Shown: positions 8,794 through 18,784, numbered from the stretch's first letter. The stretch: DNA of 64,000 nucleotides from G963720475 sp963720475 (GCA_963720475.1 OY970394.1:2170001-2234000); one strand, 5' to 3'. Notes: generated by a model from the letters alone, not told the origin. Numbers and translations are program-made.

Positions 8794-9339
8794 CTAGCTG
8801 CCCGAACCGCAGGCCGGGAGCTTCAGCTCGGTCGAGAGCGTGACGCCCTTGGCCGACGCGGTGACGCCTGCCTGCGTCAACTCGCGAGCCTTGGCGGTGT
8901 CGCCGGCCTTGAAGGCATCGGCGGCGTCGCCGTACTTCGTCTGCACGTCGTTGAATGCAGCCACGAGCTCGTCGTACTTGGCCTGCTTGGCGGCCGGCGC
9001 TTGGATCGCCTTCAGCTTGGTGTCAAGCTCGCCCAGCAGGTCGGACGTGTTCCCGAGGACCTCGGCACGCTGATCGTTGGTGCTGACGTCCTGCGCGTCC
9101 TTCTGGAGGTCGTTGAGCCGGCTCTGGAACGAGGAGCAGGCCTCGTTGGCCTCCTTCTCGAAGTCACCGGCGGGGGCCGTCGAGCCGGTGCCGGTGTTGG
9201 CGCCGGTGCCGGTGTTGGCGCCGGTCGTCGCGCCGGTGTCGCTCGTCTTGTCCTTGTCCTTGTCATCGTCGCCACAGGCGGCGAGGCCTAGAACGAGGCC
9301 GGAGGCCACGATCGGGGCCAGGTAGCGCAGCTTTCGCAT
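8794..9339 (-). CDS. Putative secreted lipoprotein inside the dcw cluster
   Basis: 181 aa from ATG 9339, which has a ribosome-binding site (AAGGGAAG). The signal peptide ends in the lipobox LAAC (Cys22), followed by an acidic DDDKDKDK stretch, a Thr/Gly/Asn spacer containing two direct copies of an 18-bp repeat (9191-9226), and a mostly helical domain of about 115 residues. No family recognised. It sits between murG and murC, in the same direction, with a hairpin after it. Probably exported and membrane anchored; role unknown. Confidence 0.8.
   Translation of the reverse strand: MRKLRYLAPIVASGLVLGLAACGDDDKDKDKTSDTGATTGANTGTGANTGTGSTAPAGDFEKEANEACSSFQSRLNDLQKDAQDVSTNDQRAEVLGNTSDLLGELDTKLKAIQAPAAKQAKYDELVAAFNDVQTKYGDAADAFKAGDTAKARELTQAGVTASAKGVTLSTELKLPACGSGS
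9191..9226. repeat. Tandem 18-bp repeat in the lipoprotein linker
   Basis: Two identical copies of CCGGTGTTGGCGCCGGTG encode the Asn-Thr-Gly-rich spacer after the lipobox. In frame (18 bp is six codons), so copy number may vary without breaking the gene. Confidence 0.7.
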
Positions 9340-9401
9340 GCAGTCTTCCCTTCTGGGTTGGGGGGTCTTGCGGGAAAGCCTACGCATATTCGGCCCATCC
9401 G

Positions 9402-10475
9402 TCAGCCAGGTACCAGCGCAAGCGTCTCGCGGGCGATCACGGCCGCAGCATCGGGGCGCGCCAGCGCGCGAGCGGCCGCAGCCATCTGCTCCAGCCTTCC
9501 CGGCGCCGCGAGCAGGTCCCCCACCTCGTGGGCGAGCTTCACCCCTGAGAGCTCGGCGTCGGGGACCACGACGGCCGCTCCCGCGTCGGCCATCCAGCGC
9601 GCGTTGGCGGCCTGGTGGTCGGCCGTGGCGTGCGGGTAGGGGACGAGGATCGCCGGCAGCCCGGCCGCGGCGAGCTCGAAGACGGATCCTCCCGCGCGCG
9701 CGACGACCAGGTCGGCGGCGGCGAGCGCGTCGGCGAAGGGCTCGATATAGGCGCGCAGTACGTAGTGGGTTGGGTTCCCGCGCTCGGCGAGCAGCGCGGC
9801 GAGCTCGGCGTGGTCGCGCTTCCCGCTCGCGTGCAGGACGGTGCAGGGAGCCGAGGCGGCGAAGGCCTCGATCGCCGCGAGATTCACCGAGCGCGCCCCG
9901 AGCGAACCTCCGAAGACCAGCACGCAGGCGCCGTCGGATGGCACCCCCACCCGTTTGCGCGCTTCGGCACGGTCCACTGTTCCAGTGCCGGCGGGCACTG
10001 GGCGGCCGGTCACGAGGTAGCGATCTCCCTCGCGCCCGGGCAACGCGAACGCGAGGAAAACCCGCTCCGCGAACGGAGCCAGGAGCCGGTTCGCGATCCC
10101 GAGGTGGCTGTCGGCCTCGGTCAGAGCAAGTGGCAGCCGCAGCGTTCGCGCGGCCAGGCCGACCGGGCCGGCGACGTAGCCTCCGCCGCCGATGACGGCG
10201 TCGACCGCCTGCGCGCGCAGCAGCCGGCGCGCCCGACCGACCGCCAGCGCCGCGAGCCCCGCCGCGCGTGCCGCGCGCAGGGGGTTTCGCCGGTCGAGAC
10301 CGGCCACCGGCAGGCGATGGAAGGGATAGCCGGCCGCGGGCACGAGCTCGGTTTCGGCCCGCTCCCCACCGACGAAGAAGACGTCCGCGCCGCTAGCCCG
10401 TAGCGCGTCGGCCACGGCGAGCGCCGGTACGACGTGCCCGGCCGTCCCGCCCGCGGCGATCGCGATCCTCGGCAC
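9402..10475 (-). CDS. murG: UDP-GlcNAc:undecaprenyl-PP-MurNAc-pentapeptide transferase
   Basis: Makes lipid II from lipid I at the inner face of the membrane; GT28 family, 357 aa. GTG start 10475 follows the strong site GGGAGGGAGG. The N-terminal GGTAGHVVPALAVADAL is the family G-loop; the C-terminal half has VFGGSLGARSVN and ARAGGSVFELAAAGLPAILVPYP, the nucleotide-sugar site. Intact. The upstream ftsW tail is open in the same frame with no stop before the GTG (see findings). Confidence 0.95.
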   Translation of the reverse strand: MPRIAIAAGGTAGHVVPALAVADALRASGADVFFVGGERAETELVPAAGYPFHRLPVAGLDRRNPLRAARAAGLAALAVGRARRLLRAQAVDAVIGGGGYVAGPVGLAARTLRLPLALTEADSHLGIANRLLAPFAERVFLAFALPGREGDRYLVTGRPVPAGTGTVDRAEARKRVGVPSDGACVLVFGGSLGARSVNLAAIEAFAASAPCTVLHASGKRDHAELAALLAERGNPTHYVLRAYIEPFADALAAADLVVARAGGSVFELAAAGLPAILVPYPHATADHQAANARWMADAGAAVVVPDAELSGVKLAHEVGDLLAAPGRLEQMAAAARALARPDAAAVIARETLALVPG

Positions 10476-10564
10476 CGCCTCCCTCCCTCCCTCGATCGCT
10501 CTGAGCCCGTCGCGCTCCGGCCGCTCGCGCCGCCGGCCGCTCGTGCCGCCCGTCGCGGCGACGT

Positions 10565-11721
10565 TCAGCAGCAGGCCCATTGCTCGGCGAGCACGACGAT
10601 CAAACTCGAGTTGCCGTAGGAGATCAGCGGCAGCGGGACGCCGGTGAGCGGCGCGAGTCCGAGCGCGGCGAAGAGATTGATGGTCGCCTGGCAGAGGATC
10701 AGCGAGGTCAGTCCGGCGGCGAGCAGCTTGGAGTAGGTGTCGCCGGCTAGCTTCGCGGCGCGCAGCCCCGCGTAGGCGACCATCGCGAACAGCGCAGCGA
10801 GCACCGAGATCCCGAGGACGCCCGTCTCCTCGCCGATGATCGCGACGATCATGTCGGTGTGGGCCTCCGGCAGGTAGAAGATCTTCTGCACCGACTCGCC
10901 GAGCCCGACCCCGAACGGACCCGCCGGAGCCGATCCCGATCATCGCCTGCACGGTCTGGTAGCCACTGTCGGCCGCGTCGCCCCACGGGTCGAGGAAAGC
11001 GGTCAGACGAGCCTGGCGGTACGGCGCCGCGAGCGAGGCGACGAGCGCCACCACGGCGAGCACGCCGACGATGATCGCCAGGTTGCGGAGCGGCACACCG
11101 GCGGCCACGAGGAGCGCGCCGATCGTGAGGCAGATCACGAGCGCCGTTCCCATGTCCGGCTGCGCGAGCAGCAGCACGCAGGCGGCGCCGACGATCAGCA
11201 GCAGGGGGTTGACCAGGCGCCACAGCGAGCGCGTCGCCGACGGGCGCGCGGTGAGCAGCTGCGCCGCGTAGAGGACGAGCGCGACCTTCAGCAGCTCGGC
11301 AGGTTGGAACTGGATCGGCCCGGCGCCGAGCCAGCGCTTTGCTCCGTTGGCCTCGATGCCGATCCCGGGCAGCATCACGGCCGCCGTCAGCCCGAAGCCG
11401 ACCACGAGGATCAGCGGGGTCGCGGCGCGCATGGCGCTCAGGCCCCGTCGCGAGAGGAAATGCAGCAGCGACCAGGCCGATGGCTGCGAAGACGACGTAG
11501 CGCTTCAGGTAGTAGGACGGATCCCCCGACCCGCCGAGCAGCGACTCGGCCGAGCTCGCCGAGTAGACCATCACCGCGCCGCCCGCGAGCAGGCAGAGGG
11601 TCGCGGTGTAGAGGATCGTGTACTCGATCGGCGCGGCCTTCGTGCGCGACCGCGGCCTGCGCCCACGCGCCTGCGCGCGCGCGCGAATCCCGGGCAGGAC
11701 GGATGAGCGGGCGGCGGCCAT
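10565..11721 (-). CDS. ftsW: Lipid II polymerase FtsW (SEDS), frame broken
   Basis: Polytopic SEDS glycosyltransferase of septal peptidoglycan. ATG 11721 follows a strong site (GAAGGAGG). After a basic N-terminus come spans such as YTILYTATLCLLAGGAVM and VMVYSASSAESL. The reading frame changes near 11460, near 10920 and near 10583; joined, the pieces give the full SEDS topology including KRWLGAGPIQFQPAELLKV, the late loop GEETGVLG and PLISYGNSS. The last helix (MGLLLNVA) lies in a frame that then stays open into murG. I read the breaks as sequence errors. Starts 30 nt after the P450 gene. Confidence 0.88.
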
Positions 11722-11751
11722 CCGGGCCTCCTTCGACGCCGCCGGGCTAAA

Positions 11752-13188
11752 TCATTCCCGCTCGCGCACGGCCATCTCCAGCCCCCCGCGAGGGCCCAGC
11801 GTGGGCATCTGGCGGACCGTCATCACCCGTCCGGGCAGCAGCTCGCAGCGGCAGCGCTGCAGCAGCACCGTTGCGATCGTCTTGATCTCCATCTGGCCGA
11901 ACCGCTTCCCGATGCATGTCCGCGAACCCCCGCCGAACGGCACGTACGCCCCCTTCGGCAACGCCTTGAACGCGTCCGGCTCGAAGCGCTCGGGAACGAA
12001 CGCTTCCGGATCGGGGAACACCTCCGGGATGCGGTGGCTCGCCCACGAGCAGTAGTTCACATAGGCCCCCGCCGGGACGTGGCAGCCGGCGAACTCGAAG
12101 CCCTCGACCGCCCGCCGGGGCCCGACCCACGCCGGCGGATAGAGCCGCAGGGTCTCGTCGATCGCCATCTCGAGCTGCGGAAGCCCGCCGAAGAGTTGCT
12201 CCGCACTCGGGGGATTGCCCGCGAGCACCTCGTCCTGCTCCGCGACGATCCGCCGGAGGGCGTCCGGGTGGCGGGCCAGCTCGTAAAGCAGGAAGGTGAC
12301 GGTCGACGTGGTCGTGTCGTGGCCGGCGAACATCAGCGTCATCACCTGGTCGCGCACCTCCTGGTCGGACAGGCGCGAGCCGTCTTCGTCGCTGGCCGCG
12401 AGCAGCATCCCGAGGATGTCGGCGCCTTCGCCGGGGTCGCGCCGGCGGCGCGCGATCTCGGCGAAGACGATCCGATCGAGGCGCTCGCGCGCGAGGTGCA
12501 TCCGCCGCCACGGCGTGCCGGGCCCGCGCATCAACCGCACGACGGCATCGGTGCCGTAGAACGACAGCGCGCGTTCGAACTGGATCGCAGCGTCGCGCCC
12601 GGTGCCGGCGTCGTCGGGGTCGAGCCCGAGCAGAGCGCGCATCGCGATCCGCATCGCGAGCTCGCGCATGCGGTGATAGACGTCCACTACCTCGCCCACC
12701 CGCCACGAGTCGAGCTCGCGCTCGGCCTCGGCGCGCATCACGTCCACGGCCGCGGCGATCCGGTCGTGGTGGAACGCCGGCAGCATGATCTGGCGCGCGC
12801 GGCGGTGGTAGTCGCCGTCGATCGTGAGCATCCCGTCGCCCAGCAGCGGGATCAGGTCGCCGAAGCTGCCGTCGCGCCAGCGGAAGTTGTCCGCGTGGGA
12901 GACCGTGACGTAGTGGTTCGCCTCTGGGCCGAGCATGAAGATGCTGAGCAGGTGAAGGCCCCGCAGGGTGAACACCGGGCCGTGGCGCTCGTAGGCATCC
13001 AACAGCAGCGGCAACGGGTCGCGCACGATCTGGATGGTGCGTCGCACGCTGAAGTCCGTGTCGCCCGGCGGCAGGGGCGCCGTGTTGCGCCGCTCCCAGC
13101 GCACGTCCGCCGCGAGGCGCGCGAGCGAGTTCGAATGGAGCGGCTCGGGCGCGCCGTGTGACCGCGGGACTTCGAGCAGCTCGGTCAT
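11752..13188 (-). CDS. Cytochrome P450 embedded in the dcw cluster
   Basis: 478 aa, haem-thiolate monooxygenase. The I-helix oxygen motif AGHDTT is at residues 288-293, ExxR (ETLR) at 345-348, and the haem loop FGGGSRTCIGKRF places the axial Cys at 425. No fused reductase and no membrane anchor seen, so it needs external redox partners. The ATG at 13188 overlaps the murD stop (ATGA), so translation is probably coupled to murD, and ftsW follows 30 nt later. Substrate cannot be told from the sequence; the overall pattern resembles fatty-acid or lipid-oxidising P450s. Finding it inside a cell-wall operon is unusual. Confidence 0.95.
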   Translation of the reverse strand: MTELLEVPRSHGAPEPLHSNSLARLAADVRWERRNTAPLPPGDTDFSVRRTIQIVRDPLPLLLDAYERHGPVFTLRGLHLLSIFMLGPEANHYVTVSHADNFRWRDGSFGDLIPLLGDGMLTIDGDYHRRARQIMLPAFHHDRIAAAVDVMRAEAERELDSWRVGEVVDVYHRMRELAMRIAMRALLGLDPDDAGTGRDAAIQFERALSFYGTDAVVRLMRGPGTPWRRMHLARERLDRIVFAEIARRRRDPGEGADILGMLLAASDEDGSRLSDQEVRDQVMTLMFAGHDTTTSTVTFLLYELARHPDALRRIVAEQDEVLAGNPPSAEQLFGGLPQLEMAIDETLRLYPPAWVGPRRAVEGFEFAGCHVPAGAYVNYCSWASHRIPEVFPDPEAFVPERFEPDAFKALPKGAYVPFGGGSRTCIGKRFGQMEIKTIATVLLQRCRCELLPGRVMTVRQMPTLGPRGGLEMAVRERE

Positions 13189-14469
13189 TTGGCAAGCCTT
13201 GTTACCAGATCCCGGAAGTGCTCGCCGCGGGCCTCGTAGTCGTCGTACTGGTCGAAGCTCGCGCAGGCGGGTGAGAGCAGGACGACCTCGCCGCCGGTTG
13301 CGGCCCGGCTCGCGGCAGAAATGGCGCGCTCGAGATCGCCCGCGCGCTCGACCCGCGGGGCGGCCCCGCCAAGGTCGGCCTCGATCCGCTCCGCCGCCTC
13401 GCCGATCAGATAGACGGCCGCGCAGCGGGAGGCGACCGCGTCGCGCAGCCCCTCGAAGCCGCCGCCCTTGAGGCTGCCGCCGAGGATCGCGTGGACGCCG
13501 CCCTCGAAGGCTTCGATCCCGACCCGCGCGGAGGCGACGTTCGTCGCCTTGGAGTCGTTGACGTAGAGGACTCCATCGACCTCCCCGACCTCTTCGAGCC
13601 GATGTGGCACGCCGGGGAACGCGGCCAGCGCCTCCTCTGCTGCGTCGGTTGGTATGCCACAGGCGTCGGCAACCGCCGCCGCTGCCATCGGCGTTCTCCA
13701 AGTTGTGCGCACCCCGCATCCGGATCCCGTCCGCGGGCAGCGGGAGCTCGGTGGCGCCCGTCCCGAACGCCACCACACGCGCGTCCCCGGGCAGCTCACC
13801 CTCGGGCGCGAACCCGGCCGGCACGACGGCCACGTCGCCCTCGCGCTGGTTCGCGAACACGCGCAGCTTCGCCTCGCGATAGGCCTCGAGCGTTCCGTGG
13901 CGGTCGAGGTGGTCCTCCGCGACGTTCAAGAGCACGGCGCACTCCGGCGCGAACGCCGAGCTGTCTTCGAGCTGGAAGCTCGACGCCTCGCAGATCACCG
14001 TTGCTCCCCCAGGCGCCTCGCCAACCAGCGCCGCGAGCGGCGTGCCCACGTTGCCGGCGACGCGCACATCCTCTCCAGCCGCGCGCCAGATCGCTCCCAG
14101 GAGCTCGGTCGTCGTCGTCTTGCCGTTCGTTCCCGTGACCGCGACAAAGCGGTTGTCGAGCAACCGCCAGGCGAGCTCGAGCTCGCCCACGACCTCGAGG
14201 CCGCGCTCGCGCGCCGCCACCACCACCGCGGCCTCCTGTGGGACCCCCGGGCTCTTGACGACCGTGCGCACACGATCGAGCAGATCGACCCCGTCACTCC
14301 CCAGGTGGACCTCCACGCCGGCGAGCCCGCGCGCCTCCTCAGGCTCGCCGGAGTCGACGCCGATCACCTCGCCGTGCTCCTGCAGCATGAGCGCGGCGGC
14401 GGCGCCCGAGCGCGCCAGCCCAACGACCAGGTAGGGCCCATCGGGCAGCGGCGGGCGGCGGGCTCTCAA
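13185..14469 (-). CDS. murD: UDP-N-acetylmuramoylalanine--D-glutamate ligase, frame broken once
   Basis: Adds D-Glu to UDP-MurNAc-Ala. N-terminal Rossmann segment YLVVGLARSGAAAAL, ATP loop VTGTNGKTTTTELL, and the C-terminal part with YVNDSKATNV and LSPACASFDQYDDYEARGE. An extra C around 13690-13691 separates GAHNLENA from MAAAAVADACG; removing it joins the two halves. The start is uncertain: I chose TTG 14469, a few residues before PDGPYLVVG; an in-frame ATG at 14604 would add a tail unlike the family. Stop overlaps the P450 start. Confidence 0.9.
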
Positions 14470-14480
14470 GAGCCCCGCCC
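14457..14480. repeat. Inverted repeat at the murD start
   Basis: GGCGGGCTC-TCAA-GAGCCCCGCC, a 9-bp stem with one bulged base, covers the predicted TTG start of murD. It could act as a terminator or as a structure hiding the start. Confidence 0.4.
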
Positions 14481-14539
14481 GACAGGGGGTGTGTGCCCGG
14501 GGTGTTCCAAGGCCGAGCTGGGCGTCGCATGACGACGAG

Positions 14540-14561
14540 CCGATAGCAGGTGCGCTATCGG
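14540..14561. repeat. Inverted repeat in the mraY-murD gap
   Basis: CCGATAGC-N6-GCTATCGG, perfect 8-bp arms, in the 166-bp gap (14470-14635) between mraY and murD, one of the few gaps inside the cluster. No T-run. Possible attenuator or operator; no other feature seen in the gap. Confidence 0.4.
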
Positions 14562-14635
14562 TGAGTCGGCATGTGGTGCTCCAGCGAAGTGCCTTGGGAC
14601 GCATCCGGGTGCGCAGCCTCTGGCGGGCTGGGCTC

Positions 14636-15642
14636 TCAAGGCAGCGACTGCTGGTACAGCGTGAAGCCGATCGCCGAGCAGATCGCCGCCGCGATCCAGA
14701 AGCGGAGGATGATCTTCGTCTCCGACCACGCGAGCAGCTCGAAATGATGGTGGACGGGCGCCATCAGGAACACCCGCCGCCGGAAGCGCTGGAAGGCGAC
14801 GACCTGGATCGCGACCGACAGCGCCTCGATCACGAAGATCCCGCCGATGATCAGTAGCAGCACCTCGGTCTGGGTCATCACGGCGAGCGCGGCGATCGCG
14901 CCGCCGAGGCCGAGCGAGCCCGTGTCGCCCATGAAGATCGCCGCTGGGAACGAGTTGAACCAGAGAAAGCCGACCGAAGCGCCGACGAGGCAGGCACACA
15001 GGAGTGCCAGATCCTCCTCGCCCGTCGTGGTGAAGGTCATCGCCGTGTAGGCGAGCAGGACGATCGCGCAGCAGCCGGCGGCGAGGCCGTCGAGGCCGTC
15101 GGTGAGGTTGACGCCGTTCGACGCCCCGGCGAGGACGAAGAAGATCAGCAGCGCGTAGGCGGGCTGGAAGGTGGCGAAGCCGAGGTCGAGCGGCACGTTG
15201 AGGTTCACCGCGGCATCGAAGACGCGCAGCTTCATCTGCGGCAGCAACCCGACGTACTCGATCGCGACGTAGCTGAGGCCGATAGCGATCAGCGCCTGGA
15301 CCGCGAGCTTGTGGCGCGCGGAGAGGCCGAGCGAGCGCTTGTGGGAGATCTTCGTCCAGTCGTCGAGGAAGCCGAGGGCGGCGCAGGCGAGCGGCGGCGG
15401 CGAACACGGCGAGGCTGGCGGCGTCGTAGTTGCCGAGGATCAGGAACGGCACGGCGATCGCGACGAACATGATCAGTCCGCCCATCGTCGGCGTGCCCGC
15501 CTTGACGTGGTGGCCCTTCGGGCCCGTCCTCGCGGATGTGCTGCCCGAACTCCTGCTCGCGCAGGAACTCGATGAAGCGCGGGCCGAGGAAGATGCAGAT
15601 CAGCATCGAGGCCATCCCCGCGATCAGGATCTCGCCCTGCAT
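14636..15642 (-). CDS. mraY: Phospho-N-acetylmuramoyl-pentapeptide-transferase, frame broken twice
   Basis: Membrane enzyme that forms lipid I on undecaprenyl phosphate. From ATG 15642 (MQGEILIAGMAS) the frame is good to about 15525, where it changes before PTMGGLIMFVAIAVPF, and again near 15395; from there to 14636 it is intact. Catalytic and family motifs are visible: GLDGLAAG with the upstream NGVNLTD, FMGDTGSLGLGG, and the cytoplasmic MAPVHHHFEL. Multiple membrane spans. The repaired length (about 335 aa) is normal. The two breaks look like single-base indels. Confidence 0.92.
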
Positions 15643-15646
15643 CGCC

Positions 15647-16979
15647 TCAGCGCCCCTCTCACCGAGCACCCGCTCGAGCCCGACCGAGCGCGAGCCCTTG
15701 ATCAGGACGCGGTCGCCCGCGCCGGCGATCTCCTCGAGCACCGCGGCGGCCTCCTCAGGGGTCGCGACCGCGTAGGTCTCGCCGCCGTAGCCCTCGCCGA
15801 TAGCCGAGCGCGAGCTCACCGACGGAGACGAGCACGTCGACGCCGGCGGCCTCGCGTGCTCGCCGACAGCACGGTGGAAGTCCCGCTCGGCCTCGCCGAG
15901 CTCGCCCATGCCGCCGAGCACGGCTATCCGCCGCTCGGCCGGGCTCGCCGCGAGGTGGTCGAGGGCCGCACGCATCGACATTGGGTTGGCGTTGTAGCAG
16001 TCGTTGACGACCGTCACGCCTCCCGGCGAGCTCGACGACCTCCCCGCGCATGGCCGAGAAGGCGACGTCGACGGAGCCCTCGGGCCGGACCCCGATGGCT
16101 GTCCGCGCGGCCACCGCCGCGAGCGTGTTGTCGAGGTTGTAGGGCTGGTCGTAGGAGAGCTCGAGCTCGATCGCGCTCGCCGCGGACGTCGATCACGGCG
16201 CGCCCGCCGTCGAACGAGACCAGGCGTGACGTCGCCACCCGCTCCGAAGGTGACGGTCTCGAGGTCGTCGCGGAGGTGCGCCTCGAGCAGCGGCTCGCCA
16301 GCCGGGACGACGCAGGTCGCCCCCGGCTCGAGGTCGCGGATCAGCTCGGCCTTGGCCGCCGCGACGCGCTCGACCGTGCCGAGCAGTTCGAGGTGAACGG
16401 GCCCGACGTTGACGATCACGCCGACGTCCGGGCTTTGCGATCGCGGTCAGCTCGGCGATCTGGCCCTCGCCACGCATCGCGAGCTCGAGCACGAGCGCCT
16501 CGGTGCCGCGCTCCGCCTCGCAGATCGTCAGCGGCAGGCCGATCTCGGTGTTGAAGTTCTCGCGGCTCGCGTGCGTGCGCCTGTGGGTCGCGAGCAGCGC
16601 GGCGAGGATGTCCTTGGTCGAGGTCTTGCCCGTCGAGCCGGTCACCGCGACCATCGGGCAGGCGAGCTCGGCACGCCAGGCACGAAGCCAGCCGCGCGAG
16701 CGCGCCCGCGGGGTCGTCGGCCGCGATCGCGACGGTGCCGTCGAGGCCGCGCGGCGTGCTCCGGCGCGGCGATCGCGCCCCACGCGCCCGCCTCGATCGC
16801 CGCGGCTGCGAACGCGCCGCCGTCGGCGTGCTCGCCGGCGAATTCCGACGAAGAGGTCGCCGGCTCGCCGCCGCGCGCGAGTCGACGACGGCGCGCGCCG
16901 GGGCCTGGGGCGGCGGGATCCCCGGCCACGAGCTCTCCGCCGGCCGCGCCGCGACCCAGGCGGCGTCGCGGTCCCTCAT
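15647..16979 (-). CDS. murF: UDP-MurNAc-tripeptide--D-alanyl-D-alanine ligase, frame broken repeatedly
   Basis: Completes the pentapeptide stem. ATG 16979 overlaps the murE stop (ATGA). Recognisable blocks in order, in alternating frames, are GEHADGGAFAAAAIEAGAWG, the ATP loop VTGSTGKTSTKDILAALL, SRENFNTEIGLPLT, NVGPVHLELLG, VVNDCYNANPMSMRAAL, LGGMGELGE and the C-terminal VLIKGSRSVGLERVL. At least five frame changes, for example near 16430, 16190, 16020 and 15810. The probable stop (TGA 15649-15647) needs one more G in the run before it; without that the frame runs straight into mraY. Most likely sequence errors. Confidence 0.88.
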
Positions 16980-18415
16980 CCGGACCGCCCCGTCCGCTCG
17001 CCGCCGAGCGCATCGCGCGCGCACGCTGACGTCGTCGAAGGGCTCGATCCGGCCGCCCGCGAACTCCTGGCCCTGCTCGTGCCCCTTGCCCGCGACGAGC
17101 ACAGTGTCGCCGGCCTCTGCGCCCGCGATCGCCTCCGCGATCGCCGCGCGACGGTCGACGATCGTCTCGAGCCGCGCCCTGAGCTCCTGCGACCACCTCG
17201 GCGATGATCGCCTGCGGGATCCTCGGAGCGCGGATTGTCGGAGGTCACGATCGCGCGATCGGCGAGGCGCGCGCCGACCTCCCCCATCAGCGGGCGCTTG
17301 CCGCGGTCGCGGTCTCCGCCGGCGCCGAAGACGGCGATCAGCCGGCCGTCGGTCAGCTCGCGCGCCGAGCGCAGCGCACGCTCGAGCGAGTCCGGCGTGT
17401 GGGCGTAGTCGACGAGCACCGTGAAGGACTGGCCCTCGTCGACGGCCTCGAACCGACCCGGGACGGCCTGCGCACCGGCGAGGCCGCTTGCGATCGCGTC
17501 GAGCCCAACTCCAAGCGAGCGCGGCGGTGGCGATCGCGGCGAGCGCGTTCTCGACGTTGAAGCGCCCGGGCAGCGGCAGCTCGACCTCGATCTCGCCGCC
17601 GGGCGTCTCGCATATGAAGCGGGCGCCGCGGCCGTCGGCCTCGACGGCCACTGGCCGGTAGTCGGCGTCCGCTTCGACCGCATAGGTCGTCGCGCCCGCG
17701 CCGAGCTCGCCGGCGAGCCGCGCGCCGTAGGCGATCGTCCACGTTCACGATCGGCGGGCCCATCGCCCTCGAACAGCCGCCGCTTGGCGGCGAAGTACGC
17801 CTCCATGTCCGGGTGGAAGTCGAGGTGGTCCTGGGTCAGGTTGGTGAAGACGCGGCAGGCGAAACGGACGCCGTCGGTCCGCCGCAGCTCGAGCGCATGG
17901 GAGGAGACCTCCATCGCGCAGGCGCGATCGCCGGCGTCGAGCATCTCGCGGAAGGTGCGCTGGAGGTCGATCGCCTCGGGCGTCGTGCGCTTGACCTCGC
18001 GCTCCACTGCCCGCCGACGATCGACGCCGACGGTCCCGAGCAGGCCGCGTCTGGCGCCCGTCGGCCTCGAGCAGCGCGCGGGTGAGGTAGGCGGTCGTCG
18101 TCTTGCCGTTCGTGCCCGTGATTCCCACGACGTCGAGCTCGGCCGTCGGATCGCCGAAGAAGCGCGCGGCGGCCGACGCCATCGCTGCGCGCGCATCGTC
18201 GACGACGACCTCGGGCACGCCGAGATCCAGCGGGCGCTCGCAGACGAGCGCCGACCGCGCCGCGCGCGACCGCGTCGGACGGCGAAGTCGTGTCCGTCGG
18301 CGGTGAATCCGGGCACGCAGAAGAACAGCGATCCCGGCCCCGCTCGCTCGCTCGAGTAGACGAGGTCGGCGATCTCGACTGCGTCCCCGCTCCCCATCAG
18401 GTCTCGCAGGGTCAC
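16976..18415 (-). CDS. murE: UDP-MurNAc-tripeptide synthetase (MurE), frame broken repeatedly
   Basis: Adds the third stem residue. GTG 18415 starts MTLRDLMGSGDAVEIADLVYSS. Blocks visible across frames: VPGFTADGHDFA, the ATP loop GITGTNGKTTTAYL, EVSSHALELRRTDGV, FTNLTQDHLDFH, LVDYAHTPDSLERAL and FGAGGDRDRGKRPLMG. The substrate motif DNPR (TSDNPRSEDP) is the version found in meso-diaminopimelate-adding enzymes, so the wall is probably of the meso-DAP type. At least five frame changes (around 17220, 17520, 17740, 18040 and 18270). Probably sequence errors; stop overlaps murF. Confidence 0.88.
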   Translation of the reverse strand: MTLRDLMGSGDAVEIADLVYSSERAGPGSLFFCVPGFTADGHDFAVRRGRARRGRRSSASARWISACPRSSSTMRAQRWRRPPRASSAIRRPSSTSWESRARTARRRPPTSPARCSRPTGARRGLLGTVGVDRRRAVEREVKRTTPEAIDLQRTFREMLDAGDRACAMEVSSHALELRRTDGVRFACRVFTNLTQDHLDFHPDMEAYFAAKRRLFEGDGPADRERGRSPTARGSPASSARARRPMRSKRTPTTGQWPSRPTAAAPASYARRPAARSRSSCRCPGASTSRTRSPRSPPPRSLGVGLDAIASGLAGAQAVPGRFEAVDEGQSFTVLVDYAHTPDSLERALRSARELTDGRLIAVFGAGGDRDRGKRPLMGEVGARLADRAIVTSDNPRSEDPAGDHRRGGRRSSGRGSRRSSTVARRSRRRSRAQRPATLCSSRARGTSRARSSRAAGSSPSTTSACARDALGGERTGRSG

Positions 18416-18494
18416 GGTCCCGCGAGTCTAGACGCGGGCGCGGGCGGTTACGGTGCGCGCCGATGGCGGCCGCGCCCTGCAGAACAGACTCGTG

Positions 18495-18784
18495 ATGGCT
18501 ACCGCGATGTGGCGCGAGGCGACCGACGAGCCGCTGCCGAAGCTGCCCCAGGGCGACCCCGCCGAGCAGATACAGGAGCTCGAGCTGCGGGTGATCGACC
18601 TGCGTCTGCTCCGAGGCGACTGCCGCTGAGCGCACGCGAAACCGCCAACAAGACATGGGACATGGTCCACGACCGTGCCGACGACGATCCCGTCAAGCAG
18701 CGGGTGATCGAGTGCCACGACCGCCTCGCGAAGCTGGCCGCGTCACACGACCCCGAGGCCGAGGACGCCCCGGACGACGCGTAG
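18495..18784 (+). CDS. Small unknown protein opposed to the dcw cluster, frame broken once
   Basis: Short plus-strand gene in the 373-bp gap between the ftsI stop and the murE start, both on the other strand. ATG 18495 reads MATAMWREATDEPLPKLPQG and then an acidic helix ELELRVIDLRLL; the frame changes near 18610 and continues as RETANKTWDMVHDRADDDPV and a Lys/Glu/Asp-rich end, stopping at 18784. About 95 aa when joined, charged, no signal peptide or membrane span. No family recognised. The protein-like composition of both halves supports a real gene, but this is a weak call. Confidence 0.5.
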
